A stretch of 64,000 nucleotides of DNA. It comes from Nannochloropsis salina CCMP1776 (lineage: Eukaryota > Sar > Eustigmatophyceae > Eustigmatales > Monodopsidaceae). A model generated the notes under the pieces. The model searched no databases. It was not told where the DNA came from and worked only from the letters and a program-made list of their open reading frames with translations. Shown here piece by piece: positions 1 through 10,787 of this stretch. Made by a program: the position numbers and the translations under genes. Numbering within the stretch: the first letter of the stretch is position 1; the number at the start of each line of letters is the position of its first letter. Where the stretch lies: the NCBI GenBank assembly GCA_004565275.1, contig SDOX01000011.1, positions 147,881 to 211,880 of the forward strand. The letters are read 5' to 3'.

Positions 1-2
1 GC

Positions 3-1154
3 CCTCCCTCCCGCCCTCCCTCCCGCCCTCCCTCCCGCCCTCCCTCCCGACCCACCCCGATCCCCTCCTGGCTCAAGGGCTTCGGCTCCGCCGCCTCTGT
101 CTCCACCACCCTCCCTCCCTCGCCCTCCGCCCCTCCCGCCCTCCCTGCCTTCTTCCCACGCGTCGGGCGGTCTGTCGCCGCGGCCGCCCAGGACGTGGTG
201 CACGGGATCGCTTTCCTGAGGGGGGGAGGAGGCGGGGGGAGGGAAGGGAGGGAGGAGGAAGGGGGAAGGTGGATGGGGGCGTGGGCACGACGAGAGGGGC
301 GCTTGTTGGAGGTGCTGGAAGCGGGCGTGAGGGAGTTGGAGGTGGTGCTGGGCGAGGGAGGGGCGGAGGGCGGGAGGGAGGGCGCGGTAGGGGTGGCGTT
401 GGCGAGGGTGCAGGAGGCCGTGGGGGCATTGCGCGAAAACCAGGCTGTTTTCCAAGTTAAGGTCCCGGGGGTGGAGGTTGAGGAGGAGAAGGGGGAAGGA
501 AGAGGTGTAGGAAAGCCCGAAGAGGGAGGAAAGGGGAGGGGCGAGGGGGGAGAGGAGGAGAAGGGGGAAGGAAGAGCTGTAGGAAAGCCCGAAGAGGGAG
601 GAAAGGGGAGGGGCGAGGGGGGAGAGGAGGAAAACGGGGAGGAAGAGGAGGAAATACACCTTCCCATCCGGGGCGTGATGGGGAGGGAGGGCGTGATGGG
701 GATAGAGGGCGTGATGGGGAGGGAGGGCGAGGCGACGGCCGCAGACAGCGACGAACCGACGGGCGTCGCATCCCCCGATCCTCCCCACCGGCAGTCCGGG
801 GCCGTGGCCGTCACACCGGCGCGAGAGGAAGGCGAGGGGGACTCCCTGCATGCTCCCGACACGCATGCTGCCCTCGGGAAAAAGAAATCCCAGCCTGCTT
901 TCCCCGCCGGTACCCTTCCTCCCACCGAGCCCTCCAAAGCCAACCCCACCGCCCGCGCCGCGCTCATCTCTCTCTTGGACGGGGAGGAGGGGGGGGAGGC
1001 AGGGAAGGAGCGTGCGAGCGGGCACCGCCGGCGGATTTCGGGACTGGAGGGAGGGAAGGGGGGAGGGGCTGGGGGAGGGAGCTTGTGGGGAGACTTATCA
1101 CCCCCTTCGGGAGGGCGGGCGGTGGACGCGAAACTCCACGAGCTTCTGTCGTGA
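3..1154 (+). CDS. 3' end of an unrecognised low-complexity protein (partial)
   Basis: The reading frame is open from the left edge to a TGA at 1152-1154, so this is the C-terminal part of a gene that starts outside the window. The first 50 bases are a (CCCTCCCTCCCG)n run that could be coding (Pro/Ser/Arg) or the pyrimidine tract of an intron. If it is an intron, the first acceptor AG is at 76-77 and the exon would start in frame at 78. The product is rich in Gly, Glu and Arg. It carries a 24-residue repeat (about 481-624) and a 6-residue repeat GVMGRE/GVMGIE (672-729), and ends in VDAKLHELLS. I recognise no domain. Purine-rich composition makes the reading less secure than for its neighbours. 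Confidence 0.45.
   Translation, partial: PPSRPPSRPPSRPPSRPTPIPSWLKGFGSAASVSTTLPPSPSAPPALPAFFPRVGRSVAAAAQDVVHGIAFLRGGGGGGREGREEEGGRWMGAWARREGRLLEVLEAGVRELEVVLGEGGAEGGREGAVGVALARVQEAVGALRENQAVFQVKVPGVEVEEEKGEGRGVGKPEEGGKGRGEGGEEEKGEGRAVGKPEEGGKGRGEGGEEENGEEEEEIHLPIRGVMGREGVMGIEGVMGREGEATAADSDEPTGVASPDPPHRQSGAVAVTPAREEGEGDSLHAPDTHAALGKKKSQPAFPAGTLPPTEPSKANPTARAALISLLDGEEGGEAGKERASGHRRRISGLEGGKGGGAGGGSLWGDLSPPSGGRAVDAKLHELLS
481..624 (+). repeat. 72-bp tandem repeat inside coding sequence
   Basis: Two copies of a 72-bp purine-rich unit (for example GGGGGAAG at 491 and again at 563) encode a repeated 24-residue Glu/Gly/Lys block. The period is a multiple of three, so the frame is kept. Confidence 0.85.
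672..729 (+). repeat. 18-bp tandem repeat inside coding sequence
   Basis: Three copies of an 18-bp unit starting GCGTGATGGGGA (673, 691, 709) encode GVMGRE, GVMGIE, GVMGRE. The frame is preserved. Confidence 0.85.
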
Positions 1155-1705
1155 GAGAGGGAGGGGGGAAGGTGGGGAGGGAGGGAAGGGAAGGGAGATA
1201 GAGGGAAGGAAGAAGAGGGGCTACAGGCACATATGTGAATAGGAGGAGCGGAAGGAGGGGGGGAAGGAGGGTGGGAAGGAGGGGGGGAAGGAGGGCAGCA
1301 GGGGGAAGTTCACGGAGGCGGCGCGTGGCAAAATAAGAGCGAGCGAGGATCGCACAGCAATGCTTGCTTTAGGACTTACAAGCCTCCGGAAGTGAGAAAG
1401 GGATTATAAAGAAATTCAACACGGGATCCAAAAGGTAAAAAGACGCCGTGGAGAGCAAACGGAGGCAGGGGGATACGGCAGGGGGGACCTGGCGCGGAGG
1501 GCGTTGTCTTCCTTCCCTTCTCCCCCTTCCTTCCTTCCTGTCTCCCCTCGCACTCCCTCTCTTCCCTAAATCCCCTCAGCCCCCCTTCCCACGCCTCCCC
1601 TCCCTCCCTCCTCGCTCCCCTCATGCAACCGCGTCAAAATTTTCTCCGTTACTCAACACCAGGGACTACTCCCGGACCCCTCTCTCCCCGCCCTCACCCT
1701 CTCCC
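1155..1705. other. convergent 3' spacer, purine- then pyrimidine-rich
   Basis: This lies between two genes that end towards each other. Roughly 1155-1310 is a degenerate GGGAGGAAGG tract and 1500-1620 is C/T-rich. I see no gene in it. Confidence 0.6.
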
Positions 1706-3104
1706 TCACTTGGCGTTCTGGACAAACTCCACCCCCTTCTTCGCCTGCGCGAGCAAGTCCGGCAGGGCCTTGTCCAGAGCCTCCTGCTCCATCGCCGACA
1801 GGCTGCCCAACGCGTGCACTTTCTCCACGCCCTCTTTGCCCAGGGTGACGGGGGCCGCGAAGAAAGGCGCGGCGGTCAAAGTGTTCTCGACGAAGGCACA
1901 GGCCACCACATCTTTCTCCCCCTTCAACGCCTGGAGGAGCTTCGCCGTGAACAAGTAGCCGGCGTAGGCCATTGACAGGGTGGCCGAGCCCGCCCCATCC
2001 TTGGCCTTTACCACCTCGTCCCCGCCGAACTGGATCCGGTGCGTCAGGGCTGCCAGGGCGTCGGGGGTGAAGGAGGCGCCCTTGACTTGGGAGAGGAGGG
2101 GAAGGATGGTCGTCCCTGCGTGCCCCCCCACGACCGTGACGTTGGTCTTGAGGACGTCGGTGCCCTGGTTCTCGGCCACAAAGGTGTTGGCGCGGATCAC
2201 GTCCAGGGTAGTCACGCCGAAGAGTTTCTTCGGGTTGTACGTTCCTGCCTGCCGGGCGAGGGAGGGAGGGAGGGAGGGAGGGAGGGAGGGAGGGAGGGGA
2301 GGGGAGGGAGGGAGGGAGAGTGGGCTTGTGTGTTGGCAGTATCAAGGCGACGGACGAGATGCGTCGCTGGAGCGACCTGCGCAACTGGAAGGCTCGGTGC
2401 GTCCACAGAGCCTTTTAGCGGAACGAGCGGCCCCCGTCCTCCTCTTTACCCCCTCTTCATCTCCTCTTCCCCCTCCCCCCCCAACTTCCACGCACGCCAG
2501 CCGTGCACGTCATGTCAGCGGCGCCCCCTGTGCCACCCTCCGTGCTTCCAGACGTCCATGTCCTGCATCTTGGCCCATGATCGCACGCCCTGTCTTCCCA
2601 CCATCTCAGACCTACCTTCTTCAAGACCTCGGCAAAAATGGGGACGGTGGAATTCACCGGGTTGGAGATGATGAGGTAACAGGCTTTGGGAGCCACTTTG
2701 GCGGAGGCCTCTGCAATGGTCTTGACAATACCGGCGTTGATGTTGAAAAGGTCGTCTCGGGTCATGCCTGGTTTACGAGGAACACCCGCGGGAACCACGA
2801 TCACGTCGCATCCCTCCAGGGCAGCGTGGATGGAATCTGCGCCCTTGTAGCCAGTCACTTTGGCGGGGAAAGGGATGTGAGAAAGATCTGCAGCCACACC
2901 AGGTGTATGGACGATGTCGTACAGGTTCAATTCCTTGATGCTGGGGTCCAATTTGAGCAGCATGGATAAAGGTTGCCCGATACCGCCAGATGCGCCGACA
3001 ACTGCAACCCGGGCAGCCGTCGCTTTCGTGGAGGAAATGGAGCGCACGGCACAGGCCACAGCGCCCATGGCAGCAGGGCGAAGGGAGGAACGGGCGGCGA
3101 ACAT
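1706..3104 (-). CDS. mitochondrial malate dehydrogenase
   Basis: NAD-dependent malate dehydrogenase interconverts malate and oxaloacetate in the mitochondrial matrix (TCA cycle, malate shuttle). There are two exons, complement(2616..3104, 1706..2248), joined in phase 0 across a GTAGGT...CAG intron of 367 bp, giving 343 aa, the usual family length. Residues 1-30 ([20 protein letters not shown] and on to SISSTKA) are an Arg/Ser-rich presequence without acidic residues, typical of matrix targeting. The Rossmann motif [13 protein letters not shown] follows, then substrate and cofactor motifs [22 protein letters not shown] and SNPVNS, and after the splice [10 protein letters not shown] and the catalytic-His motif VVGGHAG. 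The intron contains a long pyrimidine tetranucleotide tract on the sense strand before the acceptor. The start is the only ATG that precedes the presequence. Confidence 0.96.
2258..2320 (+). repeat. (GGGA)n microsatellite in the MDH intron
   Basis: This is a near-perfect GGGA tetranucleotide run on the + strand. In the minus-strand malate dehydrogenase gene it reads as (TCCC)n just upstream of the 3' splice site, so it doubles as an extended polypyrimidine tract. Confidence 0.9.
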
Positions 3105-3685
3105 GATGTCTGCTTGGGTCGGACGCTATCTGTGACACGGGAAGAGCATTGGAGGGGCGGGAAGGCAGATGCACGCAGGTTGAGGGGGACTGGCGAGTTG
3201 GAGATGTTCTCGTCTAAGCAAGGATTCACATGCAATCACATGCCCAGAGCATAAAACTGCTGTGCACGCATACACTGCGTGCCAAAATCAGGACAGTCGG
3301 TGAATTGGCCATGCCGAGGGCAGGCCTGCGCGGGTGTGTCGTCCTTGTCCGGCGTGGGATTAAAAACTCAGCACGTGGTTGCTTTGACTCGGAGCCGCCG
3401 CTCGCTCCCAGCGACGGCTTGAAGACGAGGTACATGGAAATAGCACGCCATCGAAACAGGGCCCCGCGCACGGCGTGGCACGCGTCGATGCCCCAATCAT
3501 GACTTGACGACAACGCGCTCTCTCCCCCGTCGCATGGGCTTGGGATTTCTCCGATCCTTTCAAAGAAACGGACGAAGCTTTGTGCCGGCTGCTTGTGTGA
3601 GGAGGAAGCAGCAACTATGCCCTCGTTGGCTTGCTCAACTTATAAAGATTTCAAATCATTCCCGTCCTCTGCTTTCGACAGGCAT
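3105..3685. promoter_or_regulatory. divergent promoter region, MDH (-) / nitroreductase (+)
   Basis: The spacer separates two divergently transcribed genes and presumably holds both promoters. A TATAAAG box lies at 3641-3647, 45 bp before the ATG at 3686. That favours 3686 over the in-frame ATG at 3617 as the nitroreductase start, because 3617 lies upstream of the box. Confidence 0.5.
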
Positions 3686-4657
3686 ATGGCCATGCGTCCA
3701 ATCCTTATTGCTTTTCTTCTTCTGGTGCTATTGCCCATGCAAAAAGCCTTTCTGGTCAGGCCAGTGCCAGCCATCCCTGTATATCGACCTCCTCCACCCT
3801 GCTATATGACTGTGCACGGTGCAAGGGACGCCATTTCCGAACCGAGTGGCGCAAGTGTGTCCCTCCTCGCTGGACCTTTCTCTCAGATCGTGCACAGTCG
3901 GTTTTCCAACACCCATTACGCTTCCCACAAACCTGTGCATATTTCGACCTTGAATGAGCTTCTCCGCTTGACCCAGCGGGCCCCTTCTTCGTTTAATATT
4001 CAGCCGTTCAAACTGGTTGTCATCCGAGATCCCACCCTCCGCGACAAGATCGCCCATCAAGCTATGCTGGGTGCCAACGGCAACCGTGTTCGGACCGCGC
4101 CGGTCACCGTGGTGTTTGCGGCGGACGTGGAGAGCAGCCGATTGATGCCCCAGGTGGTGGCGCTCCTGCGCCAGGCCGGCACGTTTCCCGAAGGATTTTT
4201 GAATAAGATTCCTTTCTTTGCCAACCTTTTTTCTACCGGGTATCCTTTCTCCCTGCTTCGATGGTGCTTGTATTGGGGCAAGCGCGTGGCCATGCACGTG
4301 GTCGGGTGGTTTAAAGCGGTGCCACGATTGGAACGCCCGGAAACATGGGCCGTTAAGAACACGATGCTGGCCGCCATGACCTTCATGCTGGCTGCTTCCT
4401 CCCACAGCCTCACCACCTGCCCCATGGAAGGCTTCGACGCCCGGCGACTGCGGCATTTGCTCGGGCTTCCGACTCGGTACGTGCTCCCGGTGGTGGTCTC
4501 CCTAGGGTATGCGGCCACCCCGGGGGAAGAAGCGGCTCAGGGAGGGAAGGAGGGCCACGCGGTCTCCTCCAAGCAACCTCCCCCCTCCCTGCGCTTTCCC
4601 ATGGAGGAGGTGGTTTGTGAAGAGGCGTACGGCCGACCCTGGAAGGGCGTGGCGTAG
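3686..4657 (+). CDS. nitroreductase-family protein, predicted plastid-targeted
   Basis: An FMN-dependent nitroreductase-like oxidoreductase of 323 aa, without introns. The family signature is near the N-terminus of the mature part (LNELLRLTQRAPSSFNIQPF, the phosphate/FMN-binding segment), followed by KLVVIRDP, APVTVVFAAD and the C-terminal VVVSLGYA strand. A hydrophobic stretch of about 60 residues (IPFFANLFSTGYPFSLLRW and on) separates the two halves, longer than in simple bacterial homologues. The N-terminus MAMRPILIAFLLLVLLPMQK then AFLVRP is a signal peptide with an AF junction, matching the heterokont plastid signal. An in-frame ATG at 3617 would add 23 residues ahead of the signal peptide, which is less plausible. 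Substrate unknown. Confidence 0.8.
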   Translation: MAMRPILIAFLLLVLLPMQKAFLVRPVPAIPVYRPPPPCYMTVHGARDAISEPSGASVSLLAGPFSQIVHSRFSNTHYASHKPVHISTLNELLRLTQRAPSSFNIQPFKLVVIRDPTLRDKIAHQAMLGANGNRVRTAPVTVVFAADVESSRLMPQVVALLRQAGTFPEGFLNKIPFFANLFSTGYPFSLLRWCLYWGKRVAMHVVGWFKAVPRLERPETWAVKNTMLAAMTFMLAASSHSLTTCPMEGFDARRLRHLLGLPTRYVLPVVVSLGYAATPGEEAAQGGKEGHAVSSKQPPPSLRFPMEEVVCEEAYGRPWKGVA

Positions 4658-4776
4658 GAAGGGAAATAGAAAAGGAGGAAGGAGGGAGGGAAGGAGGGAA
4701 GAGGAGGGAAGGCGGAGGAAGGGAAATAGAAAAGGAGGAAGGAGGGAAGGAAGGAGGGAAGAGGAGGGAAGGCGGA
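4657..4776 (+). repeat. two tandem copies of a 60-bp unit at the nitroreductase stop codon
   Basis: The unit containing GGGAAATAGAAAAGGAGGAA begins at the last base of the stop codon. It recurs exactly 60 bp later (4661 and 4721) with one visible difference, and degrades into GGAAGGAGG repeats up to about 4800. It lies in the presumed 3' UTR. Confidence 0.85.
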
Positions 4777-5410
4777 GGGAGGGGAGGAAGGAGGAATAAG
4801 GGAAAGAGCGAAGCCTGCGACCGGAGATGTACAAAACCATAAAACTGCCTAAGTGGGATCTAAAGCAACGATTGAGAGTCGAAAGCTGCCATTTTCCCGT
4901 CACATTCTTCCTTTCCTCGCTCCCTCCCTCTCGCGCTTAAAATGCTGCTCAGGGAGACGACTGACGACACCAAGATCGACGGAGGTACGAAAAGGCCCAA
5001 GGAGTGCACACGCTCCCCCCCCAGAAAGAAACCACCCAGCGGAACCCTCAGGAAGCGCCGCTGTGTCAGGCAAGCGCAGTAAGGTGCGCACTTCCCTTTG
5101 GCAGGCTTTCTGGAGTGTCTGCTTCTTCAGGCGAAGGAAGAGGGGAAGACCACCTCCCTCCCCGCAAAGGGAGGCGCCCTGCTTCTATCGTGCGGTCACT
5201 CCCTTCCCTCCTCCCCTCCCTCCTTCCCTTCCTCGGCGTGGTTGCCTCCTCCCGGCCCTCTTCCCTCGCGCCCCGTCCTTCCAAGCACATCACACACACC
5301 GTCCAACACACCCACGCTCCACACACCGCCACCATTCAAGGTCACCACCTCCCGCCTCACGTTCCCTCCCTCCACCTTCCCCTCCGTACTTCCACCTCCC
5401 CCCCTCCCCC
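4777..5410. other. convergent 3' spacer
   Basis: A spacer between the nitroreductase (+) and the plastid protein (-). It is purine-rich up to 4800 and C/T-rich from 5190 to 5410. I see no gene in it. Confidence 0.55.
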
Positions 5411-6739
5411 TCACTTCTTGTCCGCCGCCTCTTTGGCCGCTTTCCTGCTCGCCTCCAGGGGGTCCAGCCCCCCCGTCTGCGCCTGCTTCGCTTCGTAGGC
5501 TTTGTACTCGGCCGCCGTCACCTTCCGCATCCCGATGTACATGCTCTCCTCCTCCTGCTTGGGGAAACGGGCTTCGACCATGTCCACGATGGCCTGGGAG
5601 GGAGGGAGAGAGGGAGGGAGGGAGGGAGGAACAGGGAGGGGGGGAGGGAGGGAGGAACAGGACCGACCTCGGGAAGTTTAATGCCCTTGGCAGCGTTCTC
5701 CTTGGCAACCTCGTCGATCTTGCCCCACCACTCGGCCGGGCTCATGTTCTCCATCTTGTATTCCTCCTTAAACTGAGGGGGGAGGGGAAAGTACAAGGCC
5801 AGAGGTCAGAGAGCGAACAAGCGCCCCGGGCACACATGCAGGCAATCTCCTCCCCTTCCTTCCTCCCGCTGCCGCGCCTCCCCTTCTTTCACCTTCAGAA
5901 ACTCGTCATTGGGCACACTCTGAATCCAGTTGTAGATGTATTCCTGCTGTTCGGTCAAGCTGGGCTCTTCCATCGTCGGCCGGGCCATGGACGGGTCCTT
6001 GGCAATAGCGTCGCGGACGATCGCCTCCATCAACATCAGGTACTGTCCCTGGGAGATGGTGCTCGGGTCCGCCGTCTTGGCCAAAGCCGCCAGCTTGGTG
6101 TAGGTGGCAGGCTTGATCTGGTCCCAGTAGGACTTGTCCACGTTCTCGGGGGGGTACTCCCCGCCCAAGGCCGCGGCGTAATTGGCAATGAAATAAAGTT
6201 CCTCCGGCACCTCCGCCCAGACTGCGTCCGTGTTGCTGCCCTTCACATCTGCCAGGGTGAGTTCCCGTCCAGTGTCGGCTTTCGCCTGCGTGGCGGCAGA
6301 CGCTGCGACGGTGGCCCCTCGTCTTGTCTCAGGGGCCACGCGAAATCCACAGGCAGATTTTCCCGACAAGGTGGGGGCGCCCGTCGTCAGAGAGGACAAA
6401 GGGGAAGAGGAGGGGAACAAAAATGCAGAAGCGGACGGAAGGGCCACGATGGCTAGGCAGAATGCCTGAGGGTGCAAGCGTAAAAAGAAAGGGGGATGAG
6501 TTGCAGGCAAGATGGATCGTGGGCATACAGCAGGCCTTAATGCTTATTACTACCAGAAAGAAACGACCCACTGAGGCTGATCTACCACCATCATTGACAG
6601 TAGATATATGCAATGACACGCAAGAAGAAAGGATGAGAGGGAAAAGGGTACTTTTCGGGATTTGACGCGTTTGAAGGCTGCTTGAGCCACGAAACATCAG
6701 GATGCCCGGAGGAGAAAAACTTACCGTCCTTGCAGACAT
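5411..6739 (-). CDS. unknown predicted plastid protein with a 15-nt first coding exon
   Basis: Four exons, complement(6725..6739, 5893..6465, 5668..5772, 5411..5593), all joined in phase 0, give 291 aa. The first exon encodes only MSART before a GTAAG donor. The second starts at a CTCAG acceptor and continues AFCLAIVALPSASAFLFPSS, a signal peptide ending in a textbook ASAF motif, then a Ser/Thr/Ala-rich transit region to about residue 75. The mature part is soluble, acidic and helical, with motifs SYWDQIKP, EQQEYIYNWIQSVPNDEF, MSPAEWWGKIDEVAKENA and a Lys/Ala-rich tail EASRKAAKEAADKK. There is no membrane span. I do not recognise the family; a thylakoid or stroma accessory protein is possible. 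The third intron has an unusual GTCGGT donor. Confidence 0.75.
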
Positions 6740-8080
6740 GACTGATCTCAGAAAAGTGGCTCCTGTCTGTCAAAGGATATCAATAGGATGTGTGAATGTG
6801 CTTTGGCATATGATTTAATGATCTTAGAGCTTTGACATCGATGGCATCGCCCTCAAGATGCATCCAGGGCTTAAAAGGGAGAACGGCGGCATTGTGGTTG
6901 TACCCGCTGGCCAGCCTGCCCCATAATTATTCACCACAGACGGAATAGAGTACAAAGATTCCAGCAAGCCAGACAAAGACATCCTTTTCTGTGAATCACG
7001 TCCGCTTCCGACGTCGCCTTCCCTTTCATCCGGGTCCGCGACCCGACCAACTCCATCCACGTGCGCAAAGGGGTAGGCAAGCCAGTTGCCGCAAATCTTT
7101 GTTTGTGGCAAGTCGCATCCCGTCCTCCATGATCTAACTTGTGAGAGGCACCATCCTCCCAGGTATCAGGAGGATAAACGCACGATGAGCGGCTAAGCCT
7201 CGTTGAGGACATGCCGCGACCAAGAGGAAGCCAAATAAAGGTCGGACTGCACCTTACGGGGCTTGCCAGGGCGAGCTTGAAATAAGGCTATCTATGATAT
7301 TCTCAAGCCCACGACACGAGCATACTTTCCAACACCCTCTTATCCATAGCGCAGACTGACGGCATGCTTACCAAAAGAAACTGACTCGTCCCATCGAAAG
7401 AAATAACCCAAGTCTGAAAAGGGTATCTGAGGGAAGAGAAAGGTTTCAGGAGGCATACGGCGACGGGCTCCCCCTCGCCTTGTGGGCTTCAGTGCTTGGC
7501 TCTGGCGGGATCAAGTGAGTGAAGCAACGCCCAACCCGGAGGCGAGCCACTCTGCTTTGCTTTCACGATTCCACCGTCTCAACATCGGTACATTCTACCC
7601 TCATGCGTCCCATGGACGTACGGGAGGCGTTTTTTACGGCTTTGCGCGCGCCTGACCATCCAAGCTCAGGGCAGCGGGGACCATGTCCAACCCCGTCATC
7701 ATTCAAGCGCGAGGCAACCGCCCACCGAGCCATCCATCCCAGGGGAGGCCTTTGGCGCCGCTGTTCTCGCCGGCGCGGGCATCAGCGGAACAAATCGACG
7801 GTCGGGTGGATTGTTTTGACGTGGCAAGGAGACCCAGCGACCGATGCGTGCCAAGACAGGGATTCAAATTCTGGCCACTTTTCGTACGAGTGGGGAGGTC
7901 CCCCCAGGCTTTTGGACGGTTATCCTATTAACATATCCTTCACTTCTAACCACTTCGCTCGATCTTTTGGTGGTTGGACAACCAGAACGTCACTCAATTT
8001 CCATCGCACTTTGCCTTCGATCACGATTAAAAATCCTTTTCCACTTTTGCCGTATAGCGTCACAGTTTTTAGCAAACACC
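6740..8080. promoter_or_regulatory. divergent intergenic region, no gene seen
   Basis: 1.34 kb between divergent genes. Composition is balanced, without microsatellites. Open frames here are short, mostly lack ATG starts and match nothing I know. It presumably contains both promoters and 5' UTRs. Confidence 0.45.
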
Positions 8081-9759
8081 ATGTCAGCGGTCGTCGCAGC
8101 TCCTCCCGCAAGCACTGAAGATGTTGCCCTCGACGTGAAAAAGGCGCCTAAGGTAAGTTTCCCCGGACACTCGGCGGGATATTTGTGAGATCCCTTAATG
8201 CTGTCGCCCGATGTGCCCACATTCACTCCAATCTGTCCCACTCCCCTGTTGGACGTGTTCAGGTCCCTCTGGCGGCAAAGCTGGTGGTGGGCGCAGTGGC
8301 TGGTGTAGTCGGGACCACCTGCATATTTCCCATCGGTACGTCCTTGTCCATTGCAGAGCTGTAAGGGTCACTGTAATTGGCTTTGCATGCGTATCGAGCG
8401 TTTTGCGGATATTTTGACATTGCTTGAGTCCACATGCCGAGTGAGGTCAAGGCCAATCGTGCGGATGGAGGGAAGGCATGGGTGCTATCTGGTGTATGGG
8501 ATCACTTGCGACAACTCGCGCCATTAACCCCGCTCATCTGCCTCCCAACACTGCGCGCGCATCCACTGATTACAGACATGGTGAAGACTCGACTGCAGAG
8601 TGGGAACGCCCAGTACACGGGGCCCATCTCCGCAGCCTCCTCTATCCTCAAGAACGAGGGCGTCGCGGGCTTCTACAGGGGTGCGTTTCGGTGTCGACGT
8701 GCTTCTCTCCGTCGTCTTCGCCCTCCCACGGGAGCGTCCTGAGCGCTCGTGTCTCCGTCCTCCTTCTCACCCTCCCCACCGCCACTAATGCAGGGCTGGG
8801 TCCTAACCTTGTGGGAGTGACGCCCGAGAAGGCGATCAAGTTGGCAGCCAACGACTTGATACGCGAGGCCTTGGAGTCGCCGGATGGCTCCTTGCCTCTT
8901 CACAAAGAGATGATAGCAGGGGCCGGTAAAGAGGGAGGGAGGGAGGGAGGGAGAGAGGGAGGGAGGGAGGGCACACGGCGTGGAAGGGGCTAGCTCGTAT
9001 TGTCTTGGCACGTTCCCTCAACTTTGGGTGCGCATTCCTCTGGCATGAGTCTGCGTTGTTTTCAAACGCGGTTGAGATAGAAACTCTAATGCCTTTGTAC
9101 TGGTATAAGCTGAAGTGGGAGGAAATCTTGAACGAAGAAGTCTGATGCGTTTCCCCCTCCCCTCCCTCCCTTTCGCCCTCTCATGTCCTCGTCCTCGCTC
9201 CCTCGCTCCCTCCTTCCCTCCTTCAGGTGCGGGTCTTTGCCAAGTGGTGGCCACCAACCCGATGGAAATCGTCAAAATCCGGATGCAAATGCAAGCACTG
9301 CTTCCCCCCGCGGAGCGACAGAGCACTATGGAGGTGGTGCGGGGGCTGGGGCTACGTGGGATGTACCAAGGCACTACGGCTACCCTGTCCCGAGACATTC
9401 CCTTCAGCTTGATCTTCTTTCCGCTCTATGCGAATCTGAAGAAGGCGTTTGCAGACCCCAAGACGAAGGAGAACTCTATCGCATCCTTGCTGGGGGCGGG
9501 GGGGTTAGCGGGGGCCATGGGCTCCTGGGCGGCGACGCCGGCGGACGTGATCAAAACGCGACTCCAACTGGCGGGAGGGAAGGAGAAATACAAGGACATG
9601 CAGACCTGCTTTAGAATGGTGGTGAAAGAGGAAGGCGTGAGTGCTCTCTTCAAAGGGAGCGTGCCAAGGATGTGTGTGGTGGCCCCTCTGTTCGGGATTG
9701 CCCTCTTGTCCTTCGAGATGCAAAAAAATTACATGATCAAAAGCGGCATGTTGGACTGA
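8081..9759 (+). CDS. mitochondrial carrier (SLC25), glutamate/aspartate-glutamate type
   Basis: A six-helix inner-membrane solute carrier. Five exons, 8081..8152, 8263..8335, 8576..8680, 8794..8925 and 9227..9759, give 304 aa, the standard family size. All introns are GT-AG and phases match. The three carrier repeats each carry the Px[DE]xx[KR] signature: FPIDMVKTRLQ, TNPMEIVKIRMQMQ and TPADVIKTRLQ, each followed by a GFYRG / GMYQG / ALFKG-type loop. The second repeat (AGAGLCQVVATNPMEIVKIR) is close to the glutamate carriers and the carrier domain of aspartate/glutamate carriers. There is no EF-hand N-terminal half, so a simple glutamate carrier is the best guess. Intron 4 starts with (GGGA)n and ends with (TCCC)n. 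Confidence 0.9.
8932..8971 (+). repeat. (GGGA)n run at the 5' end of carrier intron 4
   Basis: GGGAGGGA repeats start six bases after the donor dinucleotide. The last 70 bases of the same intron are CCCTCCCT-rich, so the two ends are complementary. Confidence 0.9.
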
Positions 9760-10787
9760 GCGGTGGGAATAACGGCATGCACGAAGTTCCTCCTGGTCCT
9801 TGGGCTTTCCTCGTCTTCATCCCCTTGGCCGTCTTCTCGCGTCACGCGGGGCCGCAGGGGGCGATTGGGGGGAAGGGAGGGGCATTTTTGTGTAGGAAAA
9901 CCGAGGGTGCGTCCCGCTCGAGCGCAGGTTGAACGGCTCCTTGGGTTTATTTTGTGTGGAATCCTCATCCCGCATGATCCATATGCTTTTTAAGGAGTTT
10001 TGTCGGTGGGGGGCATGCAAAAGAGGAGAAATATCGATTCATGACAGTGCTCTTTTGCATAGAAAATGAAGGAGATTGGCTGATAAATTTTGATAGGTTT
10101 AGAATTGTAATTAGGACGACCATCACCACGTCGATAAGCACCGGAAACAAGTGGTGTGTGAAAGTGCATTGCGCACGTGCTAATGGCGGTGGACAGTTTG
10201 TATTGAGCATTCCTGTAAGGCTCAATCACCTGGCCTGTGAGCCTCTTCGTCCCTCCGCCGGGGAGAAAAAGTAAGGAAACGAATCCATGCAAAGCAGTTG
10301 GCGTGACGAAGGGAAGGGACCGTGGGCGGGTACGAAATGGGGAGAGGAAAGAAATCAAGTACACGTGAGATGAGTTCGTCGCTCATGCACATGTTTTCGA
10401 GGAGCTCTACATGTCGGTACCGGCTTTAAATTACCATGCAACCATTGCAAATTTTCTCATCTTTGAATGTGGCCTACATCTACCCATATATATATACAAC
10501 CGGTGGCGTGAGACACGTGGAGCACTTTTTATCGCCCGAGCAGGTAACCTCCCCCGCTTATTTTCACCATGACAATACCCGGAGGTTCGAGTCCATGCGA
10601 GTTTTTCCCTAGTACACGTGCTATACCTTTAGGCATAACCTCGCACTCGCTTTGAAATCTAATGCCCGTCCTGACCGCAGGATTTCGCACGGGGAACCAG
10701 CGCCTGAGATAGACTCTATCGCTCGAAGTGGACGCTTCACGGCCTTCGGCGAGAGTTTCAGCTCCAGCATCATAACGCATCTCTTAC
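9760..10787. other. intergenic region with a TATATATATA run
   Basis: About 1 kb between co-directional genes. An AT-alternating tract (CATATATATATATAC) lies near 10484-10497, roughly 290 bp before the next ATG. No gene recognised. Confidence 0.45.

Noticed and set aside
2258-2320. Regular GGGA repeats considered as a CRISPR-like or satellite array
   Set aside because: They are simple tetranucleotide microsatellites without spacers.
7518-8118. 199-codon open frame upstream of the mitochondrial carrier
   Set aside because: It overlaps the carrier's first exon in another frame and has no recognisable features.
10584-10594. tRNA B-box-like GGTTCGAGTCC
   Set aside because: No matching T-stem, A box or acceptor stem can be drawn around it.
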